Assembly (NCBI GenBank): GCA_947469635.1
Contig: CANIRG010000009.1
Span: 1 to 35,928, forward strand
From: Rhodospirillales bacterium
Lineage (GTDB): Bacteria; Pseudomonadota; Alphaproteobacteria; Reyranellales; Reyranellaceae
Length of the DNA: 35,928 bases
Reading direction: 5' to 3'
The number at the start of each line of letters is the position of its first letter. Position 1 is the first letter of the stretch. This document shows positions 7,878 to 16,123 of the stretch, one piece after another. The translations under genes and the position numbers were made by a program. The notes beneath the pieces were generated by a model. The model was not told where the DNA came from. It saw only the letters and a program-made list of their open reading frames with translations, and did not search any database.

Positions 7878-8801
7878 TCAGCCCAACGGCTGGGCGGCGA
7901 TGTCGGCTTTCACCTTCTGCAGGATCTCGGCCGCCTCCGAGCCTTGCAGGCGCTGGATGTCGTCCTGGTATTTCAGCAGCACGCCCAGCGTGTCGTTGAT
8001 GGTCCGGGGATCGAGGTCCAGCGCGTTCAGCTCCGACAGCGCCGTCGCCCAATCGATCGATTCGGCCACGCCCGGCGACTTGAAGAGATCGAGCTTGCGC
8101 AGTTCCTGGACGAAGCCAACGACCTGCCGCGACAGCCGATCGCTGGCGCCCGGCGCCTTGACCCTGAGAATCTCCAGCTCGCGCTTGAGGTCGGGATAGT
8201 CGACCCAGTGGTAGTAGCAGCGGCGCTTGAGCGCGTCGTGGATCTCGCGCGTGCGGTTGGAGGTGATGATGACGATCGGCGTCTCGGCCGCCTTGATCGT
8301 GCCGAGCTCCGGGATCGTGACCTGGAAGTCCGACAGGATCTCCAGCAGATAGGCTTCGAACGGCTCGTCGGTGCGGTCGAGCTCGTCGATCAGCAGGATC
8401 GGCGCGCCTTGCGAGTGTGGGCTCAGCGCCTCGAGCAGCGGCCGGCGGATCAGGAATCGCTCGTTGAAGATGTCGCTGGAGAGCTGGCCGCGGTCGTGCA
8501 CGCCCTGCGCCTCGGCAAGGCGAATCTCGATCATCTGCCGCGCATAGTCCCATTCGTAGACCGCCGACGACACGTCGAGGCCTTCGTAGCACTGCAGGCG
8601 GATCAGCGGCCGGTCGAGCGTCTGGGCCAGCACCTTGGCAATCTCGGTCTTGCCGACGCCCGCCTCGCCTTCGCAGAACAGCGGTCGGCCGAGCTTCAGC
8701 GCGAGATAGAGGACGGTGGCGAGGCTGCGGTCGGCGATATAGTCGCCCTGCTTCAGCAGCTCGATGGTAGCGTCGATCGACGCCGGTTTGTCGGTGGCCA
8801 T
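7878..8801 (-). CDS. coxD: MoxR/CoxD-type AAA+ ATPase
   Basis: A protein of 307 residues of the MoxR family of AAA+ ATPases. It has Walker A GEAGVGKT (45-52), Walker B ILLIDE (135-140), and sensor-1-like IITSN near residue 181, so it should hydrolyse ATP. It is the first gene of the seven-gene minus-strand operon and is paired with the CoxE-like VWA protein. CoxD of Oligotropha carboxidovorans is required for sulfuration of the CO dehydrogenase molybdenum centre, and this is the likely role, although the target enzyme here is unknown. The ATG at 8801 is preceded by GGAGAG. It is divergent from the SDR gene, with a 54-base shared gap. Confidence 0.85.
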   Translation of the reverse strand: MATDKPASIDATIELLKQGDYIADRSLATVLYLALKLGRPLFCEGEAGVGKTEIAKVLAQTLDRPLIRLQCYEGLDVSSAVYEWDYARQMIEIRLAEAQGVHDRGQLSSDIFNERFLIRRPLLEALSPHSQGAPILLIDELDRTDEPFEAYLLEILSDFQVTIPELGTIKAAETPIVIITSNRTREIHDALKRRCYYHWVDYPDLKRELEILRVKAPGASDRLSRQVVGFVQELRKLDLFKSPGVAESIDWATALSELNALDLDPRTINDTLGVLLKYQDDIQRLQGSEAAEILQKVKADIAAQPLG

Positions 8802-8855
8802 GTCTCTCCGATATGATGGGAAAACAGCGCCAGTTCAAGCGCTTGGGAGGAATCA

Positions 8856-9599
8856 ATGCAGGCGGGGTTGTTCAAGGGTAAGACCGCGATCGTCACGGGC
8901 GGTGCGCGTGGCATCGGATTGGCCTGCGCGGCCAGGATCGCGGCCGGTGGCGGCCGCCTGGCGCTGTGGGATCGCGACATCGATCGTGCGAAACAATCCG
9001 CCGCATCGCTGGGCGATGCGATCGCCGTCGAGGTCGACGTCACCAGCGAAGACTCGATCGCCAAGGCGCTGGCGACCACCGAGCTTCAGCTCGCTGCGCC
9101 GGACATCCTCGTCGCCAGCGCCGGCATCACCGGCCCGAACACCACGGTCGTGCAATATCCCGTCGATGCCTGGCGGCAGGTGATCGAGATCAACCTCACC
9201 GGCGTCTTCCTCAGCAATCGAGCGGTGGCCGCCGGCATGGTCAAGCGCGGCTGGGGCCGCATCGTCAACATCGCCTCGGTTGCCGGCAAGGAGGGCAACC
9301 CCAACGCCTCGGCATATTCCGCATCGAAGGCGGGCGTGATCGGCCTTACCAAGTCGCTCGGCAAGGAACTTGCTACGTCGGGCGTGCTGGTGAATTGCGT
9401 GGCGCCGGCGGTGGTGAAGACCGAGATGTTCAGCCAGATGACCGAGCAGCACATCAACTACATGCTGTCGAAGATCCCGATGAACCGCTTCGGCGAGGTC
9501 GAGGAGGTGGCCGAGCTGGTCTCCTGGCTCGCCTCGCCGCTCTGCACCTTCAGCACCGCATCGGTGTTCGACCTCTCCGGCGGAAGGGCGACGTATTGA
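8856..9599 (+). CDS. SDR family NAD(P)-dependent oxidoreductase
   Basis: A classical short-chain dehydrogenase of 247 residues. The cofactor motif TGGARGIG is at 14-21 and the catalytic residues are S141, Y154 and K158 (YSASK). The structural NAG motif is present as ASAG (87-90). D39-type acidic residue in LALWDRD after the second strand favours NAD over NADP. The family reduces or oxidises alcohols/ketones such as 3-oxoacyl compounds; the substrate cannot be named. A strong ribosome binding site GGGAGG (8845-8850) sits before ATG 8856. The amidase gene follows after one base, so the two form an operon. Confidence 0.88.
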   Translation: MQAGLFKGKTAIVTGGARGIGLACAARIAAGGGRLALWDRDIDRAKQSAASLGDAIAVEVDVTSEDSIAKALATTELQLAAPDILVASAGITGPNTTVVQYPVDAWRQVIEINLTGVFLSNRAVAAGMVKRGWGRIVNIASVAGKEGNPNASAYSASKAGVIGLTKSLGKELATSGVLVNCVAPAVVKTEMFSQMTEQHINYMLSKIPMNRFGEVEEVAELVSWLASPLCTFSTASVFDLSGGRATY

Positions 9600-9600
9600 G

Positions 9601-11007
9601 ATGAACCTCCATGATCTTACCCTGACCGAGCTTGGCGCTGGACTGGCCGCCAAGAAATTCTCCTCACGCGACATCGTCGATGCCCTGCTCGGCCGCATCG
9701 AGAAGGCCGACGGCAAGCTGCATGCCTTCAACGAGGTCTATGCCAAGGAGGCGAAGGCGCTGGCCGATGCAGCCGATGCGGCGCGGGCGAGCGGCTTTCC
9801 GTTGCCGGTCCTGCACGGCCTGCCCATCGTCTACAAGGACCTGTGCGACATCAAGGGACGCATCGGCACCGGCGGTTCGAAGATGTGGGAGAAGCGCATC
9901 GCCACCGAGACATCGAACACTGTCGAGAGGTTGACGGCGGCCGGCATGGTGCCGCTGGGCAAGCTGCACATGGTCGAGTTCGCCTTCGGTGGCTGGGGCA
10001 CCAACCCGCTGATGGGCGCTCCGTGGAATCCCTGGGACCTGCAAACCCATCGCGTGCCCGGTGGCTCGTCGAGCGGCACCGGCGTCGCGGTCGCGGCGCG
10101 GCTCGCCCCGGCCGGCATCGGCAGCGACACGGGCGGCTCGGTGCGCATTCCCTGCGCCTTCAACGGGCTGGTCGGGCTGAAGGTCACGTTCGGCCGCATC
10201 GGTCTCTCCGGCACGATGCTGCTCGCCTGGACGCTCGACTCGATCGGGCCGATGGCGCGCTCGGTCGAGGATTGCGCGCTGATGCTGAACGCATTGGCCG
10301 GGCCCGATCCGCGCGATCCGACGACTCTTGGCCAACCGCTGGAGGATTTCGCCGCGGCGACCATGCACTCAGCGATCAAGGGCATGCGCGTCGCCATGCC
10401 GGACAAGAGCGCCCTGCCCGACTTCATGCACCCCGATGTCGTCGCGGCCTGGGAGGCCTCGGCGAAGGTGTTCGAGAATGCTGGCGCCATCGTCGAGGCG
10501 GTGAAGCTGCCGGAGTGGTTCTTCGACATGCAGCGCGGCGCCGGCATCATCTCGACCTCGGAGATGTTCTCCCTGCACCGCGCCTGGATCGAGGACACGA
10601 CCAAGGCGATCGGCCCCGGCGTGCGTGGCCGGGCGCTTGCCGGCAAGACTTTCGTCCCTGGCGCATACGCCGAGGAAATCCGGCGCATGGGCGAGCGGCG
10701 CGCCGTCTTCAACGAATGGATGCGTCCCTACGATGCGGTGCTTCTGCCGACGGTGGCGGTGCCGGCGATTCCCTTGACGGAAGTCGACGAGAATTCGCCG
10801 ATCCCTGGCTACCTCACGCGGCCCGGCAACTATCTCGGCCTCTGTGCGCTATCGATGCCCAGCGGGTTCTCGGGAGGATTGCCGCTCGGCATCCAGATCG
10901 TCGGCAAGCCCTATGCCGAAGGAACGGTGCTGCGGCTCGGCAAAGGCTTCCAGGACGCGACCGACTTCCACAAGAAGGCGCCGGATCTGGCGAGCATCGG
11001 ACTCTAA
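9601..11007 (+). CDS. Amidase signature family amidohydrolase
   Basis: A 468-residue member of the amidase signature family (Ser-cisSer-Lys hydrolases). The catalytic lysine is K79 in VYKDLCDIKG, the cis-serine lies in GGSSSGT (about S156), and the nucleophile is S180 in SDTGGSVRIP. All three are present, so the enzyme should be active. Members hydrolyse amides, carbamates or related bonds, and the sequence alone does not tell the substrate. It is not clearly GatA: there are no gatB or gatC genes next to it. It follows the SDR stop by one base and ends before an inverted-repeat element shared with the convergent PrpB-like gene. Confidence 0.87.
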   Translation: MNLHDLTLTELGAGLAAKKFSSRDIVDALLGRIEKADGKLHAFNEVYAKEAKALADAADAARASGFPLPVLHGLPIVYKDLCDIKGRIGTGGSKMWEKRIATETSNTVERLTAAGMVPLGKLHMVEFAFGGWGTNPLMGAPWNPWDLQTHRVPGGSSSGTGVAVAARLAPAGIGSDTGGSVRIPCAFNGLVGLKVTFGRIGLSGTMLLAWTLDSIGPMARSVEDCALMLNALAGPDPRDPTTLGQPLEDFAAATMHSAIKGMRVAMPDKSALPDFMHPDVVAAWEASAKVFENAGAIVEAVKLPEWFFDMQRGAGIISTSEMFSLHRAWIEDTTKAIGPGVRGRALAGKTFVPGAYAEEIRRMGERRAVFNEWMRPYDAVLLPTVAVPAIPLTEVDENSPIPGYLTRPGNYLGLCALSMPSGFSGGLPLGIQIVGKPYAEGTVLRLGKGFQDATDFHKKAPDLASIGL

Positions 11008-11009
11008 CG

Positions 11010-11084
11010 CTGGGGGCGCGCCACTCCGTGGCGCGTTCTTCGTCGATCGAACACAAGACGCGCCGCGGAGTGGCGCGCGCCCAG
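11010..11084. repeat. Inverted pair of hairpin units between convergent genes
   Basis: A 27-base arm (11010-11036) and its inverted partner (11058-11084) match at 25 of 27 positions, separated by 21 bases. Each arm contains its own hairpin: cgcgccac/gtggcgcg around tcc (11017-11035), and cgcgccgc/gtggcgcg around gga (11059-11077). It lies between the stop codons of the amidase and the PrpB-like gene and could act as a two-way terminator, but there is no T-tract. The two-hairpin plan matches other REP-like pairs in the window, with different sequence. Confidence 0.7.
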
Positions 11085-11091
11085 CAATGAA

Positions 11092-12012
11092 CTATCGTTG
11101 CGGCATTCCCTGCGGCACGATCGTCGCCACGATCGAGGCATCGAGCGCCTCGTACTCGTGGTAGCCGATCGTGGCGTAGAGTTCGGCGCGGGTCTGCATC
11201 TGGTCGACCATGCCCTGCGTGCCGCCGTCCCGTCGAAGCGCCGAGTAGAGCTTCTCCTGCGCCTTGTTGGCGACGCGCAACGACGAGACAGGCCAGATCA
11301 CCATCTTGTAGCCCATGGCCTCGAACTCGCTGGCGGTGAAGAACGGCGTGCGGCCGAACTCGGTCATGTTGGCGAGCAGCTTCACGCCGGGCATGGCCTT
11401 GGCGAAGGCGCGGAACATCTCGGCATTGATGAGCGCTTCGGGGAAGATCGCGTCGGCCCCCGCTTCCAGATAGCGCTTCGCCCGTGCCACGGTGCCGTCG
11501 ATGCCTTCGCTGGCGGCCGCATCCGTTCGCGCGATGACGAAGAGATCGCGACTCGCCTTTGCCGCGGCAGCGATCTTCGCCGCCATGTCGTCGACGCTTG
11601 CGAGCTTCTTGTCGTTGAGGTGCCCGCACTTCTTGGGCAGGAGCTGGTCTTCGATATGGACCGCCGCAGCCCCGGCCTCTTCGAACGCGCGCACCATGTG
11701 CATGACGTTCAGCGCTTCCCCGTAACCGGTGTCGCCGTCGACCAGCACCGGTAGGCCGGTGGCGCGGGCAAGCTGGCGAATGAAGAAGCAGACCTCGTCG
11801 ACGGTGATGATGCCGAGATCGGGCAGACCCATCGATGCCGTCATCGCCGCGCCGGAAAGATAGAGCGCATCGAAGCCCGCGGCCCGCGCCTGTAGGCCCG
11901 CGAGGCCATTGTGGGCGCCGGGCATCGGCAGGATGCCAGGGCGCTCCAGAAGGCCGCGCAGGCGTCGGCCCGCTGTGGCGAGCGGCAGGTCGTCGGCAAC
12001 GAGATAGGGCAT
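11092..12012 (-). CDS. prpB: Isocitrate lyase/PEP mutase superfamily, 2-methylisocitrate lyase-like
   Basis: A TIM-barrel C-C lyase of 306 residues. The metal-binding VDGDTGYGEALNV (91-103), HIEDQ (119-123) and the catalytic-loop motif PKKCGHL (126-132, C129) fit the methylisocitrate lyase branch, where PrpB has KRCGH. PrpB splits 2-methylisocitrate to pyruvate and succinate in the propionate-degrading methylcitrate cycle. No prpC or prpD is in the window, so the substrate may be another small 2-hydroxy acid and the symbol is tentative. The ATG at 12012 lies six bases downstream of the NicO stop, making it the last gene of the thioesterase-DUF1007-NicO run. Its stop is convergent with the amidase. 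Confidence 0.78.
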   Translation of the reverse strand: MPYLVADDLPLATAGRRLRGLLERPGILPMPGAHNGLAGLQARAAGFDALYLSGAAMTASMGLPDLGIITVDEVCFFIRQLARATGLPVLVDGDTGYGEALNVMHMVRAFEEAGAAAVHIEDQLLPKKCGHLNDKKLASVDDMAAKIAAAAKASRDLFVIARTDAAASEGIDGTVARAKRYLEAGADAIFPEALINAEMFRAFAKAMPGVKLLANMTEFGRTPFFTASEFEAMGYKMVIWPVSSLRVANKAQEKLYSALRRDGGTQGMVDQMQTRAELYATIGYHEYEALDASIVATIVPQGMPQR

Positions 12013-12018
12013 GTGGCC

Positions 12019-12948
12019 TCAGCGGAGGATGAAGCGCGACAGCGATCCCATCAGGAGCGTGCCGGCGGTGGCGATGACGATGAGCGATGCGGCGATCGCG
12101 GTGACTCGACCGATCTCCCGGGACCGGCCATCGCCCACGATCAGGCGGTGGGCGACCATCGACGCCAGGCCGATCACCGCGAGCGTGACCGCCATGCCGA
12201 GAGCGATCGCCACCACGCCGATGATCCCGGCCCAGATCACGCCCAGCGCCATCGATAGCAGGATCACGATCAGCGCCCCGGCGCACGGTGCGATGCCGGC
12301 GGCGGTCAGCAGCAGCCAGCCGGCCAGGGTTCGCCGCGCACGCACGGGATGATGGTGGCCATGTTCGTGGGCATGATCGTGGCCATGCTCATGGTGATCG
12401 TGATCGTCGCCGTGATGATGCTCGTGCAGCCGCCCCGTCAGGCCGGCCCACAGCCGCCAGAACCCCACCATCAGGATCATGACGTAGGAGATCATCTCGA
12501 CGTTGCGTGCCTCGCGCAGCGCGCCGAACAGGCCTGCCGTGAAGAACAGTTTAAGGACCGCCACCAGCAGCAAGGCTGCCAGCGTGTGGGTGAAGGCGAT
12601 CCAGGCGCCGGCGAAGATGCCTTCCATCCAGCCGTAGGGACGCGAGCTGTCGAGGAAGTAGGCCACCACCACCGACTTGCCGTGGCCAGGCCCCAACGTG
12701 TGCACCACGCCATAGCCGAAGCAGATGATGACCAGCGTCCACAGCGCCAGCGAGCCGGAGCCCGACTTGACGTCCTGCAAGGCCGTCGACAGCGAGCGCT
12801 GGATGCGCTGCTGATACTCCGCCGAGAAGCGCGCCAGCTCCTGGAGGCCATCGCTGAAGATCAAGGCGCCGACCAGCCCGGCCAGGAGCGCCACCCCGAC
12901 CCACAGGAAGGGCGAGCGCAGGAGACGTGCCTTCACGGTGAGCGACAT
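12019..12948 (-). CDS. NicO/RcnA family nickel/cobalt permease with His-rich loop
   Basis: A membrane protein of 309 residues with about six hydrophobic segments: about 13-31, 68-86, 110-136, 152-170, 209-232 and 236-262 (the last long enough for more than one pass), plus a final helix at 282-302. The family motif HTLGPGHGK (83-91) is in the second helix. A cytoplasmic or loop segment at 175-200 has 15 histidines in 26 residues and should bind nickel, cobalt or a similar ion. NicO proteins move Ni or Co out or in, and the direction is not clear from sequence. ATG 12948 is inside the end of the DUF1007 gene (16-base overlap). The track ORF of 546 residues joins it to an unrelated upstream frame. 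Confidence 0.87.
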   Translation of the reverse strand: MSLTVKARLLRSPFLWVGVALLAGLVGALIFSDGLQELARFSAEYQQRIQRSLSTALQDVKSGSGSLALWTLVIICFGYGVVHTLGPGHGKSVVVAYFLDSSRPYGWMEGIFAGAWIAFTHTLAALLLVAVLKLFFTAGLFGALREARNVEMISYVMILMVGFWRLWAGLTGRLHEHHHGDDHDHHEHGHDHAHEHGHHHPVRARRTLAGWLLLTAAGIAPCAGALIVILLSMALGVIWAGIIGVVAIALGMAVTLAVIGLASMVAHRLIVGDGRSREIGRVTAIAASLIVIATAGTLLMGSLSRFILR

Positions 12949-13601
12949 GACACCACGCCCGCGAACACCGGATAGCCGCGCACGAACTCGGCCTTGTGCT
13001 TGGGATTCTGGCCGACCGTGCAGCCGGCCGGAATGGCCTTCTTGTCGACCTCGATGCGGATGAAATCCTCCGGGTCGTAGGTGACGATCGACACCGACGG
13101 CACTGGCTTCGGCAGCTCGAAACGCATGATATAGACCAGCGTGCGCGGCCCGCGCTTGCGCGGGATCGGCGGCTCGTTGACGCGCTTGTTCTCCGGCATC
13201 GGCATTCCAGCGTCGCCCGCGGCCTTGTCCCAATAGGGCGGCACGAAGCTCGCGGGATCGTCGATGCGGGCGCTGAAGGTCGGCCGCTTCGGCGGCCGGA
13301 AATCCTTGTCGCCTGTGTTGAGCCAGGTCATGTAGCCGGAGCTTTCGAGCTCCTTCATCATGTCGCCCGCGAGCGCCTTGGCTTCGGCCGGCGAGATCTT
13401 GCCGTCGCCATTCTCGTCGATCAGCGGGATCTCGATCTCGCTCGCCGAGGGATCGAAGCGCCATTCGAGCTCGACATGGGTGAGCTTGCCGTCCTTGCCC
13501 ACGACACGCACCTGCTGGGAGATCCAGATATGCGGATGGGCAAGCGCCGCCACGGGCAGGAGCAGCCCGAGCAGGCAGGAGAGGATTGCGAGCGTCTTCA
13601 T
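12933..13601 (-). CDS. DUF1007 family periplasmic protein, partner of NicO
   Basis: A 222-residue exported protein. The signal peptide (about 1-21) ends ALA-HPHIW, so the mature chain would begin His-Pro-His, a likely metal site. An EF-hand-like segment DENGDGKISPAEA lies at about 62-74, suggesting calcium or another ion. DUF1007 genes are commonly next to NicO permeases, and the protein is thought to serve as the soluble metal-handling part of that transporter; biochemical proof is limited. Its start ATG overlaps the thioesterase stop (ATGA) and its end overlaps the NicO start by 16 bases, so translation of the three is coupled. Confidence 0.83.
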   Translation of the reverse strand: MKTLAILSCLLGLLLPVAALAHPHIWISQQVRVVGKDGKLTHVELEWRFDPSASEIEIPLIDENGDGKISPAEAKALAGDMMKELESSGYMTWLNTGDKDFRPPKRPTFSARIDDPASFVPPYWDKAAGDAGMPMPENKRVNEPPIPRKRGPRTLVYIMRFELPKPVPSVSIVTYDPEDFIRIEVDKKAIPAGCTVGQNPKHKAEFVRGYPVFAGVVSCRSP

Positions 13602-13972
13602 GTTCCAATCGGTCGCGGTTTGCCGTCGTCGTCGATCGCCACGAAGACGAAGGTGCCATGGGTCACCTGGATTTCGGCGGCATCATGGCGTCGCTGCACG
13701 ATGGTCTCCAGGTCGATGGTGATCGACGTGCGCCCGATGCGCGCGACCTTGCCGTAGATCGACACGATGTCGCCGACCTTGATCGGCTGGACGAAGGTCA
13801 TGGCGGTGATGGCCACGGTGGCGACGCGCCCCTTCGCCGTGCGCGCTGCCAGCGTGCCGCCGGCGACGTCCATCTGCGACAGAACCCAGCCGCCGAAGAT
13901 GTCGCCGTTGCCGTTCATGTCGGCGGGCTGCGGCACGGTCCTTATGATCGGATCGCGCAGGTTTTCGGCCAT
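13598..13972 (-). CDS. Acyl-CoA thioesterase, hotdog fold (YciA-like)
   Basis: A 124-residue hotdog-fold thioesterase. Family features are MNGNGDIFGGWVLSQMD (19-35, with catalytic D36-region), and TFVQPIKVGDIVSIYG (59-74). It hydrolyses acyl-CoA esters in the cytoplasm; the chain-length preference is unknown. The real start is ATG 13972, because the 961-residue track ORF runs backwards over parE. An in-frame GTG 12 codons upstream is possible but has a weaker site. The stop overlaps the DUF1007 start (ATGA). It is divergent from parE. Coupling of a thioesterase with metal transport genes has no obvious functional explanation. Confidence 0.85.
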   Translation of the reverse strand: MAENLRDPIIRTVPQPADMNGNGDIFGGWVLSQMDVAGGTLAARTAKGRVATVAITAMTFVQPIKVGDIVSIYGKVARIGRTSITIDLETIVQRRHDAAEIQVTHGTFVFVAIDDDGKPRPIGT

Positions 13973-13990
13973 GTGGAACCCTGCCGGATG

Positions 13991-14019
13991 TTGTTGCTTT
14001 CCCACGATTTCCCTACCAT
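13991..14019 (+). promoter_or_regulatory. Candidate sigma-70 promoter for parE
   Basis: TTGTTG (13991-13996), a 17-base spacer, then TACCAT (14014-14019). Transcription would begin near 14026, just after the upstream in-frame ATG at 14024. If the promoter is real, parE must start at 14084, giving a leader of about 58 bases. The match is moderate, so the call is tentative. Confidence 0.35.
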
Positions 14020-14083
14020 ACGAATGAAAGACCGGCCAATCAGCGATCCCCTCGCGCGGCCGTGGAAAGACAAAGAAAAGTCC

Positions 14084-16117
14084 ATGGCCAAGAACGGCGA
14101 TCTGTTCGACCGGTCGGGCGGCGGCAAGCGCGCCTCTGCGACCAAGGATACCTCCTACACGGCACGCGACATCGAGGTGCTGGAAGGGCTGGAGCCCGTC
14201 CGCAAGCGTCCCGGCATGTATGTCGGCGGCACCGACGAGCGTGCGCTGCATCATCTCGTGGCCGAGGTGCTCGACAATGCGATGGACGAAGCGGTCGCGG
14301 GCCACGCCGACACGATCCATCTCGAGCTGCTGGAAGGCAACAGGATCCTGGTGCGCGACAACGGGCGCGGCATCCCGACGGATCCGCATCCGAAGTTCAA
14401 GAACAAGTCGGCGCTGGAGGTCATCCTCACCACGTTGCATTCCGGCGGCAAGTTCAACGACAAGGTCTACGCCACCTCGGGCGGCCTGCACGGTGTCGGC
14501 ATCTCCGTCGTCAACGCGCTGTCGGATGATCTGCTCGTCGAGGTGGCGCGCGATCGTCAGTCGTGGACACAGGCTTTTTCGCGCGGCAAGGCGGTAGGCA
14601 AGCTCAAGCCCGCCGGCCCTGCCCCCAACCGCCGCGGCACGACGGTCACCTTCCATCCCGACCAGGAGATCTTCGGCAAGCAGGTCTTCTCCGCCGAGCG
14701 CCTCTACCGCATGGCGCGCTCCAAGGCCTACCTGTTCCGCGGCGTCGAGATCCGCTGGCGTTGCGACAAGGCCGCGCTGCCCAAGGACGGCAGCATTCCG
14801 GCGGAGGATTCGTTCCGCTTCCCCGGCGGGCTGAAAGACTATCTGACCTCCGAGATCGGCCAGCGCGCCACGGTCGTGCCTCAGCCCTTCGCCGGCGAGG
14901 CCAAGAGCGAGGCCAACGGCACGGCAGGCGGCAAGGTCGAATGGGCCGTCTGGTGGCCCAACGACGAGGAAGGCTTCGTCCGCTCCTACTGCAATACCGT
15001 GCCGACGATCGAAGGCGGCACGCACGAATCCGGCTTCCGCAGCGCTCTGTTGCGCGGGCTGAAGCGCTATGCCGAGTTGACGGGCAATCGCAAGGGTTCG
15101 CTCGTCACGGCCGACGATGTGATCGAAGGCGCGGCGGGGCTCGTGTCGATCTTCATCGGACAGCCGCAGTTCCAGGGACAGACCAAGGAGAAGCTGGTCA
15201 GTGTCGAGGCGACCAAGCTCGTCGAGACGATCGTCGGCGACAATTTCGAGCATTGGCTGATCGGCGACAAGGAAGCGGCCAACGTGCTGCTGGAGCATGT
15301 CGTTGCCAAGGCCGAGGAGCGCCTGCGTCGCAAGCAGGATCGAGAGCAGCAGCGCAAGACGGCGACGCGCAAGCTGCGCCTCCCGGGCAAGCTCGCCGAT
15401 TGTTCCAACAGCTCCTCGCAGGGCACGGAGATCTTCCTCGTCGAAGGCGATTCGGCCGGCGGCTCGGCCAAGGCGGCGCGCAACCGCGAGACCCAGGCTA
15501 TCCTTCCCCTGCGCGGCAAGATCCTGAACGTGGCCAGCGCCAGCGCCGACAAGCTGCGCGAGAACCAGGAAGTGCAGGACCTGATCCAGGCGCTGGGCTG
15601 CGGCGCGGGCGCCCACTACAACGACGAGCGGCTGCGCTACGAGCGGGTCATCATCATGACCGACGCCGACGTCGACGGCGCGCACATCGCCTCGCTGCTG
15701 ATGACGTTCTTCTATCGCGAGATGCCCAAGCTGATCGAGAATGGCCATCTGTTTCTCGCCCAGCCCCCGCTCTTCCGCATCACCAAGGGCGGCAAGACCG
15801 AGTACGCCCAGGACGACAAGCAGAAGGACGAGCTCATCCGCACCGAGTTCGGCGGCAAGGCCGACATCACGCGCTTCAAGGGCCTGGGCGAGATGCAGTC
15901 GATCCATCTGCGGGAAACGACCATGGACCCGACCAAGCGCGTGCTGCTGAAGGTCGATGTGCCGACGGCGGCCACGATCGGCGCCGACGGGACCGACGGA
16001 CGTCGCGAGGCGATGCGGACCGCGACGCTCGTCGAGGATTTGATGGGGCGCAAGCCCGAGAAGCGCTATGCCTTCATCCAGGAAAATGCCAAGTTTGCCC
16101 GCGATCTGGATGTGTGA
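14084..16117 (+). CDS. parE: DNA topoisomerase IV subunit B
   Basis: A 677-residue GHKL ATPase and TOPRIM protein that, with ParC, decatenates chromosomes. The ATP-binding site has EVLDNAMDEA (61-70, N65), DNGRGI (92-97) and GGLHGVGISVVNALS (133-147). The TOPRIM domain has EGDSAGGSA (from E454) and DADVDGAH (from D527) for metal. Alphaproteobacterial length and the absence of the longer GyrB insertions support ParE rather than GyrB; the call would be settled by phylogeny. I use ATG 14084 (MAKNGDLF). An in-frame ATG at 14024 is possible. The track start at 13586 runs through the divergent thioesterase gene. Confidence 0.9.
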   Translation: MAKNGDLFDRSGGGKRASATKDTSYTARDIEVLEGLEPVRKRPGMYVGGTDERALHHLVAEVLDNAMDEAVAGHADTIHLELLEGNRILVRDNGRGIPTDPHPKFKNKSALEVILTTLHSGGKFNDKVYATSGGLHGVGISVVNALSDDLLVEVARDRQSWTQAFSRGKAVGKLKPAGPAPNRRGTTVTFHPDQEIFGKQVFSAERLYRMARSKAYLFRGVEIRWRCDKAALPKDGSIPAEDSFRFPGGLKDYLTSEIGQRATVVPQPFAGEAKSEANGTAGGKVEWAVWWPNDEEGFVRSYCNTVPTIEGGTHESGFRSALLRGLKRYAELTGNRKGSLVTADDVIEGAAGLVSIFIGQPQFQGQTKEKLVSVEATKLVETIVGDNFEHWLIGDKEAANVLLEHVVAKAEERLRRKQDREQQRKTATRKLRLPGKLADCSNSSSQGTEIFLVEGDSAGGSAKAARNRETQAILPLRGKILNVASASADKLRENQEVQDLIQALGCGAGAHYNDERLRYERVIIMTDADVDGAHIASLLMTFFYREMPKLIENGHLFLAQPPLFRITKGGKTEYAQDDKQKDELIRTEFGGKADITRFKGLGEMQSIHLRETTMDPTKRVLLKVDVPTAATIGADGTDGRREAMRTATLVEDLMGRKPEKRYAFIQENAKFARDLDV

Positions 16118-16123
16118 GGTCCC

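Noticed and set aside
8810-8838. TTGAAC-17-CATATC as a promoter for the moxR/coxD gene
   Set aside because: Transcription would begin two bases before the ATG and leave the good GGAGAG site out of the mRNA, so the match is probably chance.
12349-12430. Repetitive GTG/CAT-rich DNA suggesting a microsatellite
   Set aside because: It encodes the His-rich NicO loop on the minus strand and needs no further explanation.
12019-13659. 546-residue ORF joining NicO to an upstream frame
   Set aside because: The upstream part is out of frame with DUF1007 and is a low-complexity shadow; NicO starts at 12948.
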